Source: SFWF01 sp045539095
GTDB taxonomy: Bacteria > Bacillota > Clostridia > Oscillospirales > Acutalibacteraceae
Direction of reading: 5' to 3'
DNA: 16,936 nucleotides
Assembly (NCBI GenBank): GCA_045539095.1
Contig: JAZQER010000044.1
Coordinates: 1 to 16,936 of the forward strand
Below are positions 1 to 7,616 of this stretch, piece after piece (positions within the stretch are counted from its first letter, which is position 1; the number at the start of each line of letters is the position of its first letter). The translations under genes and the position numbers were made by a program. The notes under the pieces are model-generated. The model was not told the DNA's origin. It was given only the letters and a program-made list of their open reading frames with translations, and made no database searches.

Positions 1-340
1 GGAACTCCATCTCCTCAGCGAAATTGTATCCGCCGATTACACTTTTAGCATGCTCAAGTCCACTACCAAAGCCACTGGCCTTCTGGGGAACAGTGGTTGA
101 CTGTGCAGTGATTAACGGAGTTACGCTGTCTACATATGTAGCAGGTCCGTATTTTTCAGAATCGGTTGCTGTTGTTCCGCTAACATCTGCCGCGGTAACA
201 TAGAAGACGTCGTCAGCACTGACCTGTGTGGCGCCTTCGCCCGGGTTCTCGCCTGATGCGGTGATTGCCATAAACGCTCCGCAAAGGGAGGTCATAAGCA
301 CTACAACCGCACAAACGATTGAAAGCAATTTTCTCTTCAT
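1..340 (-). CDS. Secreted protein of unknown function, N-terminal part (C-terminus outside window)
   Basis: Only the first 113 residues are in the window; the reading frame stays open through the left edge. The protein begins MKRKLLSIVCAVVVLMTS, a basic start followed by a hydrophobic core of about 16 residues. This is a typical Sec signal peptide, with likely cleavage near the AITAS stretch around residues 25-29. The mature part is rich in Ser, Thr, Ala, Gly and Asp, with no cysteine and no domain I recognise. The start is ATG at 338-340, preceded by an AAGGAGAG ribosome binding site about 5 bases upstream. A consensus promoter lies at 389-417, so it is probably transcribed on its own rather than with the DUF1846 gene upstream. 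I infer an exported or surface protein; the function is unknown. Confidence 0.8.
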   Translation of the reverse strand, partial: MKRKLLSIVCAVVVLMTSLCGAFMAITASGENPGEGATQVSADDVFYVTAADVSGTTATDSEKYGPATYVDSVTPLITAQSTTVPQKASGFGSGLEHAKSVIGGYNFAEEMEF

Positions 341-388
341 ATTATCTCTCCTTTTAAAAAATAGCAAAAGGTTGCCCCTTTTATTCGA

Positions 389-417
389 ATTCTACCATAA
401 TTTACATTGGTTGTCAA
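389..417 (-). promoter_or_regulatory. SigA-type promoter of the secreted-protein gene
   Basis: On the minus strand, TTGACA (417-412) and TAGAAT (394-389) are separated by exactly 17 bases: a perfect -35 and a five-of-six -10. The start site would fall near 382, giving a leader of about 40 bases before the ATG at 340. The region upstream is very AT-rich, which suits a strong promoter. Confidence 0.85.
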
Positions 418-513
418 CAATTTTTAGTTAGTTTATTAACAAAATCGTAAAATTTGCAATTTCTTTCAATTTGGAAAATAATATTTTCTAAATAGATAAT
501 TTTGTCTGTTTGA

Positions 514-533
514 TTTGCGCATTTGCGCGCAAA
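514..533. repeat. Short inverted repeat between the DUF1846 gene and the secreted-protein gene
   Basis: TTTGCGC (514-520) and GCGCAAA (527-533) form a 7-bp stem with a 6-base loop; an overlapping perfect 14-base palindrome ATTTGCGCGCAAAT sits at 521-534. It lies 27 bases downstream of the DUF1846 stop codon. No U-run follows on the minus strand, so it is a poor intrinsic terminator. It could be a weak terminator, a 3' end stabiliser or a protein binding site. Confidence 0.4.
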
Positions 534-559
534 TACCGTAAAAGCGAGCCGAATTGAGG

Positions 560-2047
560 CTATATTGCGTGATTTTCGCCGGAATTCTTGTAATTGGGCT
601 CACAGGTAAGGTTAACTCCGAGACGTTTAAATATCTTTTCGTCAATTTGAGAAAGCATTACAGAGGAATGTACCTCACAGCCGCGAAGATTTCCAAGCTG
701 CTCCATAGCCGATTCCGCTACAGGGTCGGTTGCGGCGCAAATAGACAGAGCTACAAGCACCTCGTCGGTATGAAGTCTTGGGTTTCGGTTTCCGAGATGG
801 TCAACCTTCAGATGCTGTACAGGCTCTATAACGTTGGGAGAAATGAGATGCACCTCGTCATCTATACCTGCAAGGGCTTTAAGGGCATTTAAAAGCAGAG
901 CTGAGGATGAACCAAGCAGACTCGACGTCTTTCCTGTAACAATGCGTCCGTCGGGAAGCTCCATTGCCGCCGCGGGAAGTCCCGTAAGAGCCGCTTTCTG
1001 CAGTGCGGGTGAAATTACCTTTCTGTCGGTGGGGTTAATACCCGCTTTTTTCATCAGAAGCTCAAGCTTATAGACTGTGTCTTCACTTGTCTTGCCGTTT
1101 CTCGCTTCGCAAAGCGCAGTGTAGTATCGTCTTACTATCTCGTTACAGGAAGCCTTTCTGCACAGTTCATCGTCAATTATACAGTTTCCTACCATATTGA
1201 CGCCCATATCGGTAGGCGATTTGTAGGGGCACTCGCCGAATATACTCTCTAGCATCGCCTTAACTACCGGAAATATCTCCACATCGCGGTTATAGTTAAC
1301 GGTTAGCGTTCCGTATGCTTCAAGATGGAAGGGGTCAATCATATTTACATCGTTAAGGTCTGCGGTTGCGGCTTCGTAAGCATAGTTTACCGGATGGTTG
1401 AGTGGAAGATTCCATATCGGGAAGGTCTCGAACTTGGCATAGCCCGCTTCTATTCCCCTCTTGTGCTCGTGATATAGCTGCGAAAGGCAGGTCGCCATCT
1501 TTCCGCTTCCCGGTCCCGGCGCTGTGACCACAACAAGCTCACGGCTGGTTTCGATATATTCATTTTTTCCGTAGCCCTCATCACTTACTACCTTATATAT
1601 ATTAGAGGGGTATCCTTCGATCACATAATGCTTGTATACTTTGATGCCAAGCGATTCGAGTCTTTTCTTGAAAGCTCTTGCCCGAGGCTGTGACGCATAT
1701 CTTGTCATCACAACGCTGCCGACGTAAAGTCCTATGCTTCTGAAGATATCTATTAATCTTAAGGTATCCATATCATAGGTGATACCCAGGTCTCCTCTAA
1801 CCTTGTTCTTCTCAATGTCTGCCGAGTTTATGGTAATAACAACCTCTACGCGCTCTTTCATCTGCAGAAGCATTTTAAGCTTGCTGTCAGGGCTGAAGCC
1901 CGGGAGAACCCTTGACGCGTGGTAATCGTCATAGAGCTTTCCGCCAAACTCAAGATAGAGCTTTCCGCCAAATTCGGAAATGCGCTCCATAATACGCTCT
2001 GACTGCATTTTAAGATATTTATCGTTATCAAAACCTATAGCCTTCAT
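560..2047 (-). CDS. DUF1846 family protein
   Basis: This 495-residue protein matches what I know of the DUF1846 family in length and in its N-terminal signature: IGFDND at 4-9, the twice-used FGGKLY (26-31 and 34-39) and DDYHASRVLPGF at 40-51. A glycine-rich APGPGSGK segment at 176-183 resembles a nucleotide-binding loop, but it is not a canonical Walker A (no Thr/Ser directly after the Lys). The family is cytosolic and widespread in Bacillota; to my knowledge its biochemical role is not established. The ATG at 2045-2047 lies 18 bases after the galE stop, behind a weak GAGGC-type ribosome binding site, so it is probably co-transcribed with galE. It lacks a signal peptide and membrane segments. 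Family assignment is firm; function is unknown. Confidence 0.9.
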   Translation of the reverse strand: MKAIGFDNDKYLKMQSERIMERISEFGGKLYLEFGGKLYDDYHASRVLPGFSPDSKLKMLLQMKERVEVVITINSADIEKNKVRGDLGITYDMDTLRLIDIFRSIGLYVGSVVMTRYASQPRARAFKKRLESLGIKVYKHYVIEGYPSNIYKVVSDEGYGKNEYIETSRELVVVTAPGPGSGKMATCLSQLYHEHKRGIEAGYAKFETFPIWNLPLNHPVNYAYEAATADLNDVNMIDPFHLEAYGTLTVNYNRDVEIFPVVKAMLESIFGECPYKSPTDMGVNMVGNCIIDDELCRKASCNEIVRRYYTALCEARNGKTSEDTVYKLELLMKKAGINPTDRKVISPALQKAALTGLPAAAMELPDGRIVTGKTSSLLGSSSALLLNALKALAGIDDEVHLISPNVIEPVQHLKVDHLGNRNPRLHTDEVLVALSICAATDPVAESAMEQLGNLRGCEVHSSVMLSQIDEKIFKRLGVNLTCEPNYKNSGENHAI

Positions 2048-2065
2048 TTTAAGCCTCTATCTATG

Positions 2066-3079
2066 TTATTCATTATATCCGTTGGGATTGTTTTTCTGCC
2101 ATCTCCAGGAATCGGCACACATCTCGTCAACTCCACGCGCAGCCTCCCAGCCGAGCAGTTGCTTTGCCTTGGTAGAATCCGCATAAACCTCGGCGAGGTC
2201 TCCGGGACGTCTAGGCGCTACTACATAAGGAACATCTGCACCCGAAGCCTTAACAAAAGCATTCCTCAGCTGCAGAACAGAAATTCCGTTTCCTGTACCG
2301 AGGTTTATTGCCTCGCAGCCCTTATTTTCTAAAGCCCAGCCAACCGCCTTAACGTGACCGTCAGCAAGATCGACAACATGAATGTAATCGCGAACGCCGG
2401 TGCCGTCTACAGTGTCATAATCATCGCCAAATACGCTCAGCTTTTCGAGTCTGCCGACCGCCACCTGAGCAATATAGGGCATAAGATTATTAGGTATACC
2501 TTTAGGGTCTTCTCCGATAGTGCCGCTCTCGTGAGCACCGATCGGGTTGAAGTAACGCAGAAGCGCAATGCTCCAGCTGTTATCTGAAACATAGACATCG
2601 CGAAGTATCTCTTCTATAAAATACTTAGTTCTGCCATAAGGGTTGGTTGCGCCGAGTGGCATATCCTCTTTAAGGGGAACCTCAGTGGCTACACCGTAAA
2701 CCGTTGCAGAAGAGGAAAACACAAGCCGTTTGCAATCATATTCCCTCATAACCTCTAAAAGCGAAATTGTACTTATAAGATTATTGTCGTAGTACTCAAT
2801 GGGTTTTGCAACCGACTCGCCCACTGCCTTGAGTCCTGCAAAATGGATGACTGCCTCGATGTTATTCTCGCTGAATATCTTTCTGAGGGCATCCTTGTCA
2901 CGTACATCCTCTTTATAAAATTTTACCTTTTTACCTGTTATCTTTTCTACCCTTTTAAGAGACCTATCACTGCTGTTATCAAGGTTGTCAACCACTACCA
3001 CTTCGTATCCTGTCTTTAAAAGCTCCACACAAGTATGACTGCCGATATAACCGGCGCCGCCTGTTGTTAAGATCGCCAC
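2066..3079 (-). CDS. galE: UDP-glucose 4-epimerase
   Basis: The 337-residue protein interconverts UDP-glucose and UDP-galactose (Leloir pathway, and supply of galactose to surface glycans) using a tightly bound NAD. It is an extended short-chain dehydrogenase: the GGAGYIGSH dinucleotide-binding loop is at 7-15, D31 N32 (VVDNL) follow beta-2, the SSSATVYG active-site segment is at 122-129, and the catalytic Tyr-x-x-x-Lys is Y148 and K152 (NPYGRTK). The substrate-domain signatures RYFNPIGAH and the C-terminal RRPGDLAEVYAD are present. Length is typical of bacterial GalE (about 330-340). Start is GTG (3077-3079) with a strong GGGAGG ribosome binding site. It leads a two-gene unit with the DUF1846 gene. 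Identification is secure. Confidence 0.97.
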   Translation of the reverse strand: MAILTTGGAGYIGSHTCVELLKTGYEVVVVDNLDNSSDRSLKRVEKITGKKVKFYKEDVRDKDALRKIFSENNIEAVIHFAGLKAVGESVAKPIEYYDNNLISTISLLEVMREYDCKRLVFSSSATVYGVATEVPLKEDMPLGATNPYGRTKYFIEEILRDVYVSDNSWSIALLRYFNPIGAHESGTIGEDPKGIPNNLMPYIAQVAVGRLEKLSVFGDDYDTVDGTGVRDYIHVVDLADGHVKAVGWALENKGCEAINLGTGNGISVLQLRNAFVKASGADVPYVVAPRRPGDLAEVYADSTKAKQLLGWEAARGVDEMCADSWRWQKNNPNGYNE

Positions 3080-3115
3080 AGAAAATCACCCTCCCAAAAA
3101 TACATATACATGTTA

Positions 3116-3144
3116 ATGTTAAAGTAGTTGACCTTTTTTGTCAA
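3116..3144 (-). promoter_or_regulatory. SigA-type promoter of galE
   Basis: Minus-strand TTGACA (3144-3139), a 17-base spacer, then TAACAT (3121-3116). The start site would be near 3109, about 30 bases before the GTG of galE. The -35 box is the right half of a small inverted repeat, TTGAC (3128-3132) / GTCAA (3140-3144), which could be an operator or chance. Confidence 0.8.
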
Positions 3145-3168
3145 TAGATTATTTCATAAAATATGTTA

Positions 3169-3197
3169 TTTACAATTAAAAATTTTTATGTTAAAAT
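3169..3197 (+). promoter_or_regulatory. SigA-type promoter of the dnaD-like gene
   Basis: TTTACA (3169-3174), a 17-base spacer, then TAAAAT (3192-3197). The start site would be near 3204, giving a leader of about 45 bases. It is back to back with the galE promoter, 24 bases between the two -35 boxes. A small GGGG/CCCC hairpin (about 3211-3225) lies in the leader just before the ribosome binding site. Confidence 0.8.
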
Positions 3198-3248
3198 ACT
3201 TATATTATTATGGGGTTTTGTCCCCGTTTTCAGAAAGGAGCGCCCGAT

Positions 3249-4169
3249 ATGGATTATATGCTTAACCCGTCCTCGATGCAGAGCGTTTTTATGGTCCCGA
3301 GCCAAGCTGTCAGGTCATACATTAAGCTTGCATCAGCAGAACAGCTACGGGTGCTGCTTCATACGATGAGCAACATTTCAACAGGTATTGACCCCGATAG
3401 CGCGGCAGAATCTCTCGGTATACCGCTCGACAGTGTGAAGGATGCTCTTAACTTCTGGTGCGATGCAGGGATATTTACAAAAAACAACTCGGTAGATTTT
3501 AAAAAGGCTCCTGAAAAACGAAGTGTCGCTAAGACTGAAACCGCGCTGCCCACCCGAGAAGAGATTGCTATGATGGGCGCTACCGACGAGCGCGTAGTAT
3601 TTTTGCTTCGAGAAGCCGAGCTTAAATTTAAGCGTCCTTTGAGATTTTCCGAAATGCAAAGTCTCGTATCGCTCTATGCAGATGACGGAATGGATGTTTC
3701 ACTAATACTTATGATAATAGAATATGCCGTCAGTGAGGGTAAAAACTCGATTCGTTTCATAAACGATACTGCTCGCCGCTGGCTGGATGCAGGTGTTGAT
3801 TCAGTCATTGCCGCCGAAGAACAGATAGAAAGATTAAGCCGCCAAAAATCAGCTTGGAGCATAGTAGAAAAGGCCTTCGGGATTGATCGCCGTCAGCCAA
3901 GCACTAAGGAGCTTGAATACTCTGAAAAATGGGTCGTCGAGTGGGGCTTTTCACGCGAGATGCTGAAAGCCGCCTACGACGGTTGCGTAGATTCAAAAGC
4001 AAAGCTCTCCATGCCCTACATAAATAAAATCCTTGAAAGCTGGCACAGTAAGGGCTATAAATCTGTTGCAGATACTAAGACGGTAACCTCGAAGCCAAAA
4101 AGCTATACAGATGATGCTCCTTCCTATGATAAGGCTTTATTTGAAAAAATGCTCGACAGCGATAATTGA
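3249..4169 (+). CDS. DnaD-domain primosome protein
   Basis: This 306-residue protein has the DnaD/DnaB architecture of Bacillota primosome proteins: an N-terminal winged-helix-like region (about 20-80), a linker, then two tandem DnaD C-terminal (DDBH2-type) helical domains, roughly 100-190 and 200-285. The diagnostic end-of-domain pattern is visible twice: FINDTARRWLDAG in the first and YINKILESWHSKG in the second, matching the family's YxxxIxxxW signature. Such proteins remodel DNA at the origin and help load the replicative helicase. I prefer the ATG at 3249 over an in-frame ATG at 3210, because GAAAGGAG (3233-3240) lies at the correct distance and the earlier start would sit almost on the predicted transcription start. 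The next gene, an AAA+ loader, starts 23 bases after its stop. Confidence 0.9.
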   Translation: MDYMLNPSSMQSVFMVPSQAVRSYIKLASAEQLRVLLHTMSNISTGIDPDSAAESLGIPLDSVKDALNFWCDAGIFTKNNSVDFKKAPEKRSVAKTETALPTREEIAMMGATDERVVFLLREAELKFKRPLRFSEMQSLVSLYADDGMDVSLILMIIEYAVSEGKNSIRFINDTARRWLDAGVDSVIAAEEQIERLSRQKSAWSIVEKAFGIDRRQPSTKELEYSEKWVVEWGFSREMLKAAYDGCVDSKAKLSMPYINKILESWHSKGYKSVADTKTVTSKPKSYTDDAPSYDKALFEKMLDSDN

Positions 4170-4192
4170 TTCTTCGTTTTGTGAGGTGAAAT

Positions 4193-5152
4193 ATGGGATA
4201 CCGAAGTGAAATATATCAAAGGGCACTGAAAATTAAAAACGATGCCGTAAAAACGGCTAAAGCCGAATATGAAAAGAAGCTGTCCGATCTTCGCGTTAAA
4301 AGCGAAGATTTTAAAACGGTTGAGGAGGGGCTTTTACATCTCGGCCCCGCTATAGCCATCGCCGCTTTTTCGGATGACAAGGACAAGCTTTCTGAATTTC
4401 GGAGAACGAGCGAGGTACTGAACGCAAAGTACAAGCAGCTGCTCGAACTCGAGAAGATTGTAAAACCCGAATTTTTTTGTAGAAAATGCGAGGATTCGGG
4501 ATATTTTGGCGGCGGATATTGCGACTGTGTAAAGGATATTGCAAAAACACTTGTTGCACAAGAGCTTTCTAAGACTATGCCTCTCGGTGACTGCCGTTTT
4601 GATAATTTTGACCTTAACTACTACCCCGACGAAACCGATGAGAAGGGCATTAATCCGCGACGTCGCGCAGCTCTGATACTAGAAAAATGCAAAAACTTCG
4701 CAAACGAATTCCCAAACGGCACAGGCTCGCTCCTTTTTATGGGCCAGACAGGGCTTGGAAAAACACACCTTTCTCTTGCTATAGTATCTGCAGTAAGCGC
4801 AAAAGGATACGGTGTAGTTTACGGACCTGCGGGAAAACTTTTTTCAGCAGTAGAGAAAGAGCATTTCTCGTATAGCGGTGAAACCGAAAAGCGTGATTCT
4901 CTGCTTTCTTGCGATCTTTTGGTCATTGACGATCTCGGCACTGAATTTTTATCTGCTTTTACTGTTTCTCTTGTAAACGATATTATAGATTCCCGTCTGC
5001 TTGAGGGAAAATCTACCATAATAAGCACAAATCTTTCAATAGATGATATTGAAAAAAGGTATACGCGACGTGTTGCCTCCCGACTCATGGGTAATTATGA
5101 TACCAAACGATTCGTCGGAACTGATATCCGACAGCAAAAGATTCTTAAATAG
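4193..5152 (+). CDS. DnaC/DnaI-like AAA+ ATPase, probable helicase loader
   Basis: The 319-residue protein has an N-terminal helical region (about 1-90), a Cys cluster C96-x2-C99 and C110-x-C112 that looks like a small zinc site, and a C-terminal AAA+ ATPase core. The Walker A is GQTGLGKT (184-191), the Walker B is LLVIDD (242-247), sensor 1 is STN (278-280), and a conserved arginine block is TRRVASR (291-297). This is the layout of DnaI/DnaC-type loaders of the DnaB helicase; IstB transposition helpers share the core but usually lack the Cys-bearing N-terminal region, and no transposase is nearby. GAGGTGA precedes the ATG closely. It is co-transcribed with the DnaD-domain gene, which supports a replication role, and it ends three bases before a strong terminator. 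The exact partner (DnaB encoded at 8926-10308) is inferred. Confidence 0.9.
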   Translation: MGYRSEIYQRALKIKNDAVKTAKAEYEKKLSDLRVKSEDFKTVEEGLLHLGPAIAIAAFSDDKDKLSEFRRTSEVLNAKYKQLLELEKIVKPEFFCRKCEDSGYFGGGYCDCVKDIAKTLVAQELSKTMPLGDCRFDNFDLNYYPDETDEKGINPRRRAALILEKCKNFANEFPNGTGSLLFMGQTGLGKTHLSLAIVSAVSAKGYGVVYGPAGKLFSAVEKEHFSYSGETEKRDSLLSCDLLVIDDLGTEFLSAFTVSLVNDIIDSRLLEGKSTIISTNLSIDDIEKRYTRRVASRLMGNYDTKRFVGTDIRQQKILK

Positions 5153-5154
5153 AC

Positions 5155-5187
5155 AAAAACTCCGACACTGCTGTGTCGGAGTTTTTT
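5155..5187. terminator. Bidirectional intrinsic terminator between the loader ATPase gene and ftsH
   Basis: A 14-bp perfect stem, AAAAACTCCGACAC (5155-5168) with GTGTCGGAGTTTTT (5173-5186), and a TGCT loop. A T-run follows on the plus strand and an equivalent run (the A-tract) follows on the minus strand. It serves both convergent units: the dnaD-loader pair and the seven-gene unit ending in ftsH. Confidence 0.95.
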
Positions 5188-5195
5188 ATTATAAA

Positions 5196-7046
5196 TTATT
5201 CAGCTTTTGCTTCCATTATTGCCCTGAAGTCATCGCCTGATATCTTCTCTTCGGAGAAAAGAATACGCGCCACTTCATTAAGCTTATCCATATTAGCCTT
5301 TAGTATATCGATAGCTCTGTCATACTGAGTCATAACGATGGATTCTATTTCCTCGTCTATCATTGCGGCGATTTTATCCGAGTAGTTCGGTGTAGATGAG
5401 AAATCTCTTCCTAAGAACACCTCGTTATTATCGTTGCCGTAAACGACAAGACCGAGCTTATCACTCATACCGTACTTAGTGACCATCTGACGGGCAATGT
5501 CTGTGGCTCTCTGCATATCGTTAGAAGCGCCTGTACAGATATCATCCTGTGTCAGCTGTTCAGCAGCACGTCCGCCAAGCAGACTGCATATATCCTCAAT
5601 AAGTTCACGCTTTGAAACATGTCCCTTTTCCTCAGTAGGAAGATACATCGTATATCCTGCCGCCATACCTCGCGGGATAATAGATATTTGGTGAACAGGA
5701 TCCTGAGTAGGAAGGAAGTAGGAAACTATAGCGTGACCCGCCTCATGGTAAGAGGTTATCATCTTATCCTTATCCTTGACAACGTGAGACTTCTTCTCGG
5801 TTCCCATAACTACCTTAATGGTGGCTTCTTCTATCTGCTCCTGAGTGATAGCCTTGAGGCCCTTACGTGCAGCAAGCAGTGCTGCTTCGTTTAAAAGATT
5901 TGCAAGGTCTGCACCTGTGAAGCCTGAGGTGGAATGAGCAATTTTTTTAAGACTCACATCGGGAGCTAGCGGCTTTCCGCGGGAATGAACCTTTAGTATA
6001 GCCTCTCTTCCTTTTGCATCGGGATAGTTGACAGTTATCTGACGGTCAAATCTGCCAGGTCGTAGAAGCGCCCTATCAAGAATATCGGGGCGGTTTGTAG
6101 CTGCGATAACTATAACGCCTGTGTTCTCACCGAAGCCGTCCATTTCAACAAGCAACTGATTCAGAGTCTGCTCACGCTCATCGTGTCCGCCGCCCAGACC
6201 TGCGCCCCTTTGTCTGCCTACAGCATCGATCTCATCGATAAAGACAATGGAAGGAGCATTCTTCTTGGCCTCATCAAAAAGGTCACGCACACGCGATGCG
6301 CCGACACCAACAAACATCTCAACGAAGTCAGAACCCGAGATTGAGAAAAAGGGAACCCCTGCCTCACCTGCAACGGCCTTGGCAAGAAGGGTCTTACCCG
6401 TACCGGGAGGTCCTACTAAAAGAACACCCTTCGGTATTTTCGCCCCGAGCTCATTAAAACGTTTGGGATCCTTAAGGAAGTCTACGACCTCCACAAGTTC
6501 GGCCTTTTCCTCGTCAGCACCCGCAACATCGGCAAAGGTTGTCTTTTTCTTCGGATCGGCTTTTTTAACCTTCGCCTTGCCGAAGGTCATGGTCTTATCC
6601 ATTCCCATACCGCCGCCCATTTTTCTGGTCATGAGTATCCAGAATAAGGCGATTACACCTATCATCAACAACGTAGGAACAAGACTGACCAGCCACGAAC
6701 CTTCCCTTCCGCTCTTATAATCCATTTTTATCATAAGACTGGGGTCGGATTCTCTGTATTCCTCATTTGTTTCCATAACGATCTCATTTATATCATTATA
6801 GAATATATTCGGGTCAGCTACCGTATAGCGATAGGTTTTTCCGTCCTCTCGTAAAGTATATTTTAGCTCGCCGCTGTAGAGGTTGAGGTGATATTCCGAA
6901 ACCTTATTATTCTGAAACAACTCGACAATGTCGAAATATTTCTTTTGTTCAACCTGCTTAGTACCCAAAGAAACCGCAACAACGGCGATAATAAGTATTA
7001 TCGGGATTCCAAGGTAAAGCAGAACGTTACGTAAATTTTTATTCAA
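5196..7046 (-). CDS. ftsH: ATP-dependent zinc metalloprotease FtsH
   Basis: The 616-residue membrane protease degrades misfolded membrane and regulatory proteins as a hexamer. It has a first transmembrane helix at about 8-28, an extracytoplasmic domain (about 29-117), a second helix at about 119-139, then the AAA+ domain: Walker A GPPGTGKT (212-219), Walker B IVFIDE (267-272) and the second region of homology TNRPDILD...RPGRFDR (317-335). The protease zinc site is HEAGH (434-438), with the likely third ligand D510 in TGASND. Length and order are standard. The start is a TTG (7044-7046) behind AAAGGA; the nearby GTG is out of frame and runs straight into a stop, so TTG is the best choice. It is the last gene of the unit, 24 bases after hpt, the usual tilS-hpt-ftsH order in Bacillota. 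Confidence 0.98.
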   Translation of the reverse strand: MNKNLRNVLLYLGIPIILIIAVVAVSLGTKQVEQKKYFDIVELFQNNKVSEYHLNLYSGELKYTLREDGKTYRYTVADPNIFYNDINEIVMETNEEYRESDPSLMIKMDYKSGREGSWLVSLVPTLLMIGVIALFWILMTRKMGGGMGMDKTMTFGKAKVKKADPKKKTTFADVAGADEEKAELVEVVDFLKDPKRFNELGAKIPKGVLLVGPPGTGKTLLAKAVAGEAGVPFFSISGSDFVEMFVGVGASRVRDLFDEAKKNAPSIVFIDEIDAVGRQRGAGLGGGHDEREQTLNQLLVEMDGFGENTGVIVIAATNRPDILDRALLRPGRFDRQITVNYPDAKGREAILKVHSRGKPLAPDVSLKKIAHSTSGFTGADLANLLNEAALLAARKGLKAITQEQIEEATIKVVMGTEKKSHVVKDKDKMITSYHEAGHAIVSYFLPTQDPVHQISIIPRGMAAGYTMYLPTEEKGHVSKRELIEDICSLLGGRAAEQLTQDDICTGASNDMQRATDIARQMVTKYGMSDKLGLVVYGNDNNEVFLGRDFSSTPNYSDKIAAMIDEEIESIVMTQYDRAIDILKANMDKLNEVARILFSEEKISGDDFRAIMEAKAE

Positions 7047-7070
7047 AAACCCACGTCCTTTCTGTAATTC

Positions 7071-7616
7071 TTATTTAGTATAAACCTTCGGGTCAAGTAT
7101 ACCCAAGAAAGGCAAATTTCTGTATTTTTCATCATAGTCAAGTCCGTAACCTACCACGAAAGCATCGGGTATCTTGGCACCGACATAATCTGCATAAACA
7201 TCGGCCTTGCGCCTTTCCGGCTTATCCAGAAATGTACATATCTTAAAGCTTGACGGCTTTCTGGTCATAAGCAGATCGCGCAGATTTGAAAGTGTTACGC
7301 CTGAGTCAAGAATGTCCTCTACAATAAGAAGATCATATCCCGAAAGATCGATATTAAGGTCCTTTATGATCTTGACCGAGCCCGAAGTCGAGGTGCCGGA
7401 GCCGTAGGATGACACCGCCATAAAGTCTATCTTACAGTGAATTTTTATTTCCCTTAAAAGGTCAGCCATAAACATAACCGAGCCCTTAAGCACGCTGACC
7501 ACAAGCAAATTTTTACCCTTATAATCCTCGGTTATCTGCTTACCGAGCTTTTTTATTATTTCACTTATCTGTTCTTCGCTGAGTAGCACCTCAGCAATAT
7601 CTGATCTGTCAATCAT
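7071..7616 (-). CDS. hpt: Hypoxanthine(-guanine) phosphoribosyltransferase
   Basis: The enzyme joins hypoxanthine or guanine to PRPP to make IMP or GMP (purine salvage, cytosol). With the ATG at 7614-7616 the protein has 181 residues, the family's usual size. The PRPP-binding motif is LLIVEDILDSGVTLS (96-110), the flexible-loop region SSYGSGT is at 69-75, and the purine-binding end VVGYGLDYDEKYRNLPF (154-170) is present. A longer reading from an in-frame ATG at 7652 would add 12 residues inside the tilS coding end; the 7616 start is better supported by family length and a purine-rich GGGGGAAG upstream. The ATG overlaps the tilS TGA by 8 bases, which suggests translational coupling. The same coupling is common in Bacillota. 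Confidence 0.96.
   Translation of the reverse strand: MIDRSDIAEVLLSEEQISEIIKKLGKQITEDYKGKNLLVVSVLKGSVMFMADLLREIKIHCKIDFMAVSSYGSGTSTSGSVKIIKDLNIDLSGYDLLIVEDILDSGVTLSNLRDLLMTRKPSSFKICTFLDKPERRKADVYADYVGAKIPDAFVVGYGLDYDEKYRNLPFLGILDPKVYTK

Noticed and set aside
514..533. Intrinsic terminator for the DUF1846 gene
   Set aside because: The stem is short and no U-run follows it on the minus strand; kept only as an inverted repeat.
1930..1980. Direct repeat in the DUF1846 gene start as a recent tandem duplication
   Set aside because: The repeated FGGKLY codons correspond to a repeated motif that is, as I know it, a normal part of the DUF1846 N-terminus.
4193..5152. IstB-type transposition helper
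   Set aside because: No transposase or terminal repeats nearby; the Cys-bearing N-terminus and co-transcription with a DnaD-domain gene fit a helicase loader better.
6247..6720. Plus-strand open frame of 157 codons opposite ftsH
   Set aside because: Antisense to the conserved FtsH AAA+ core; low-complexity Ser/Pro/Ala product with no recognisable domain.
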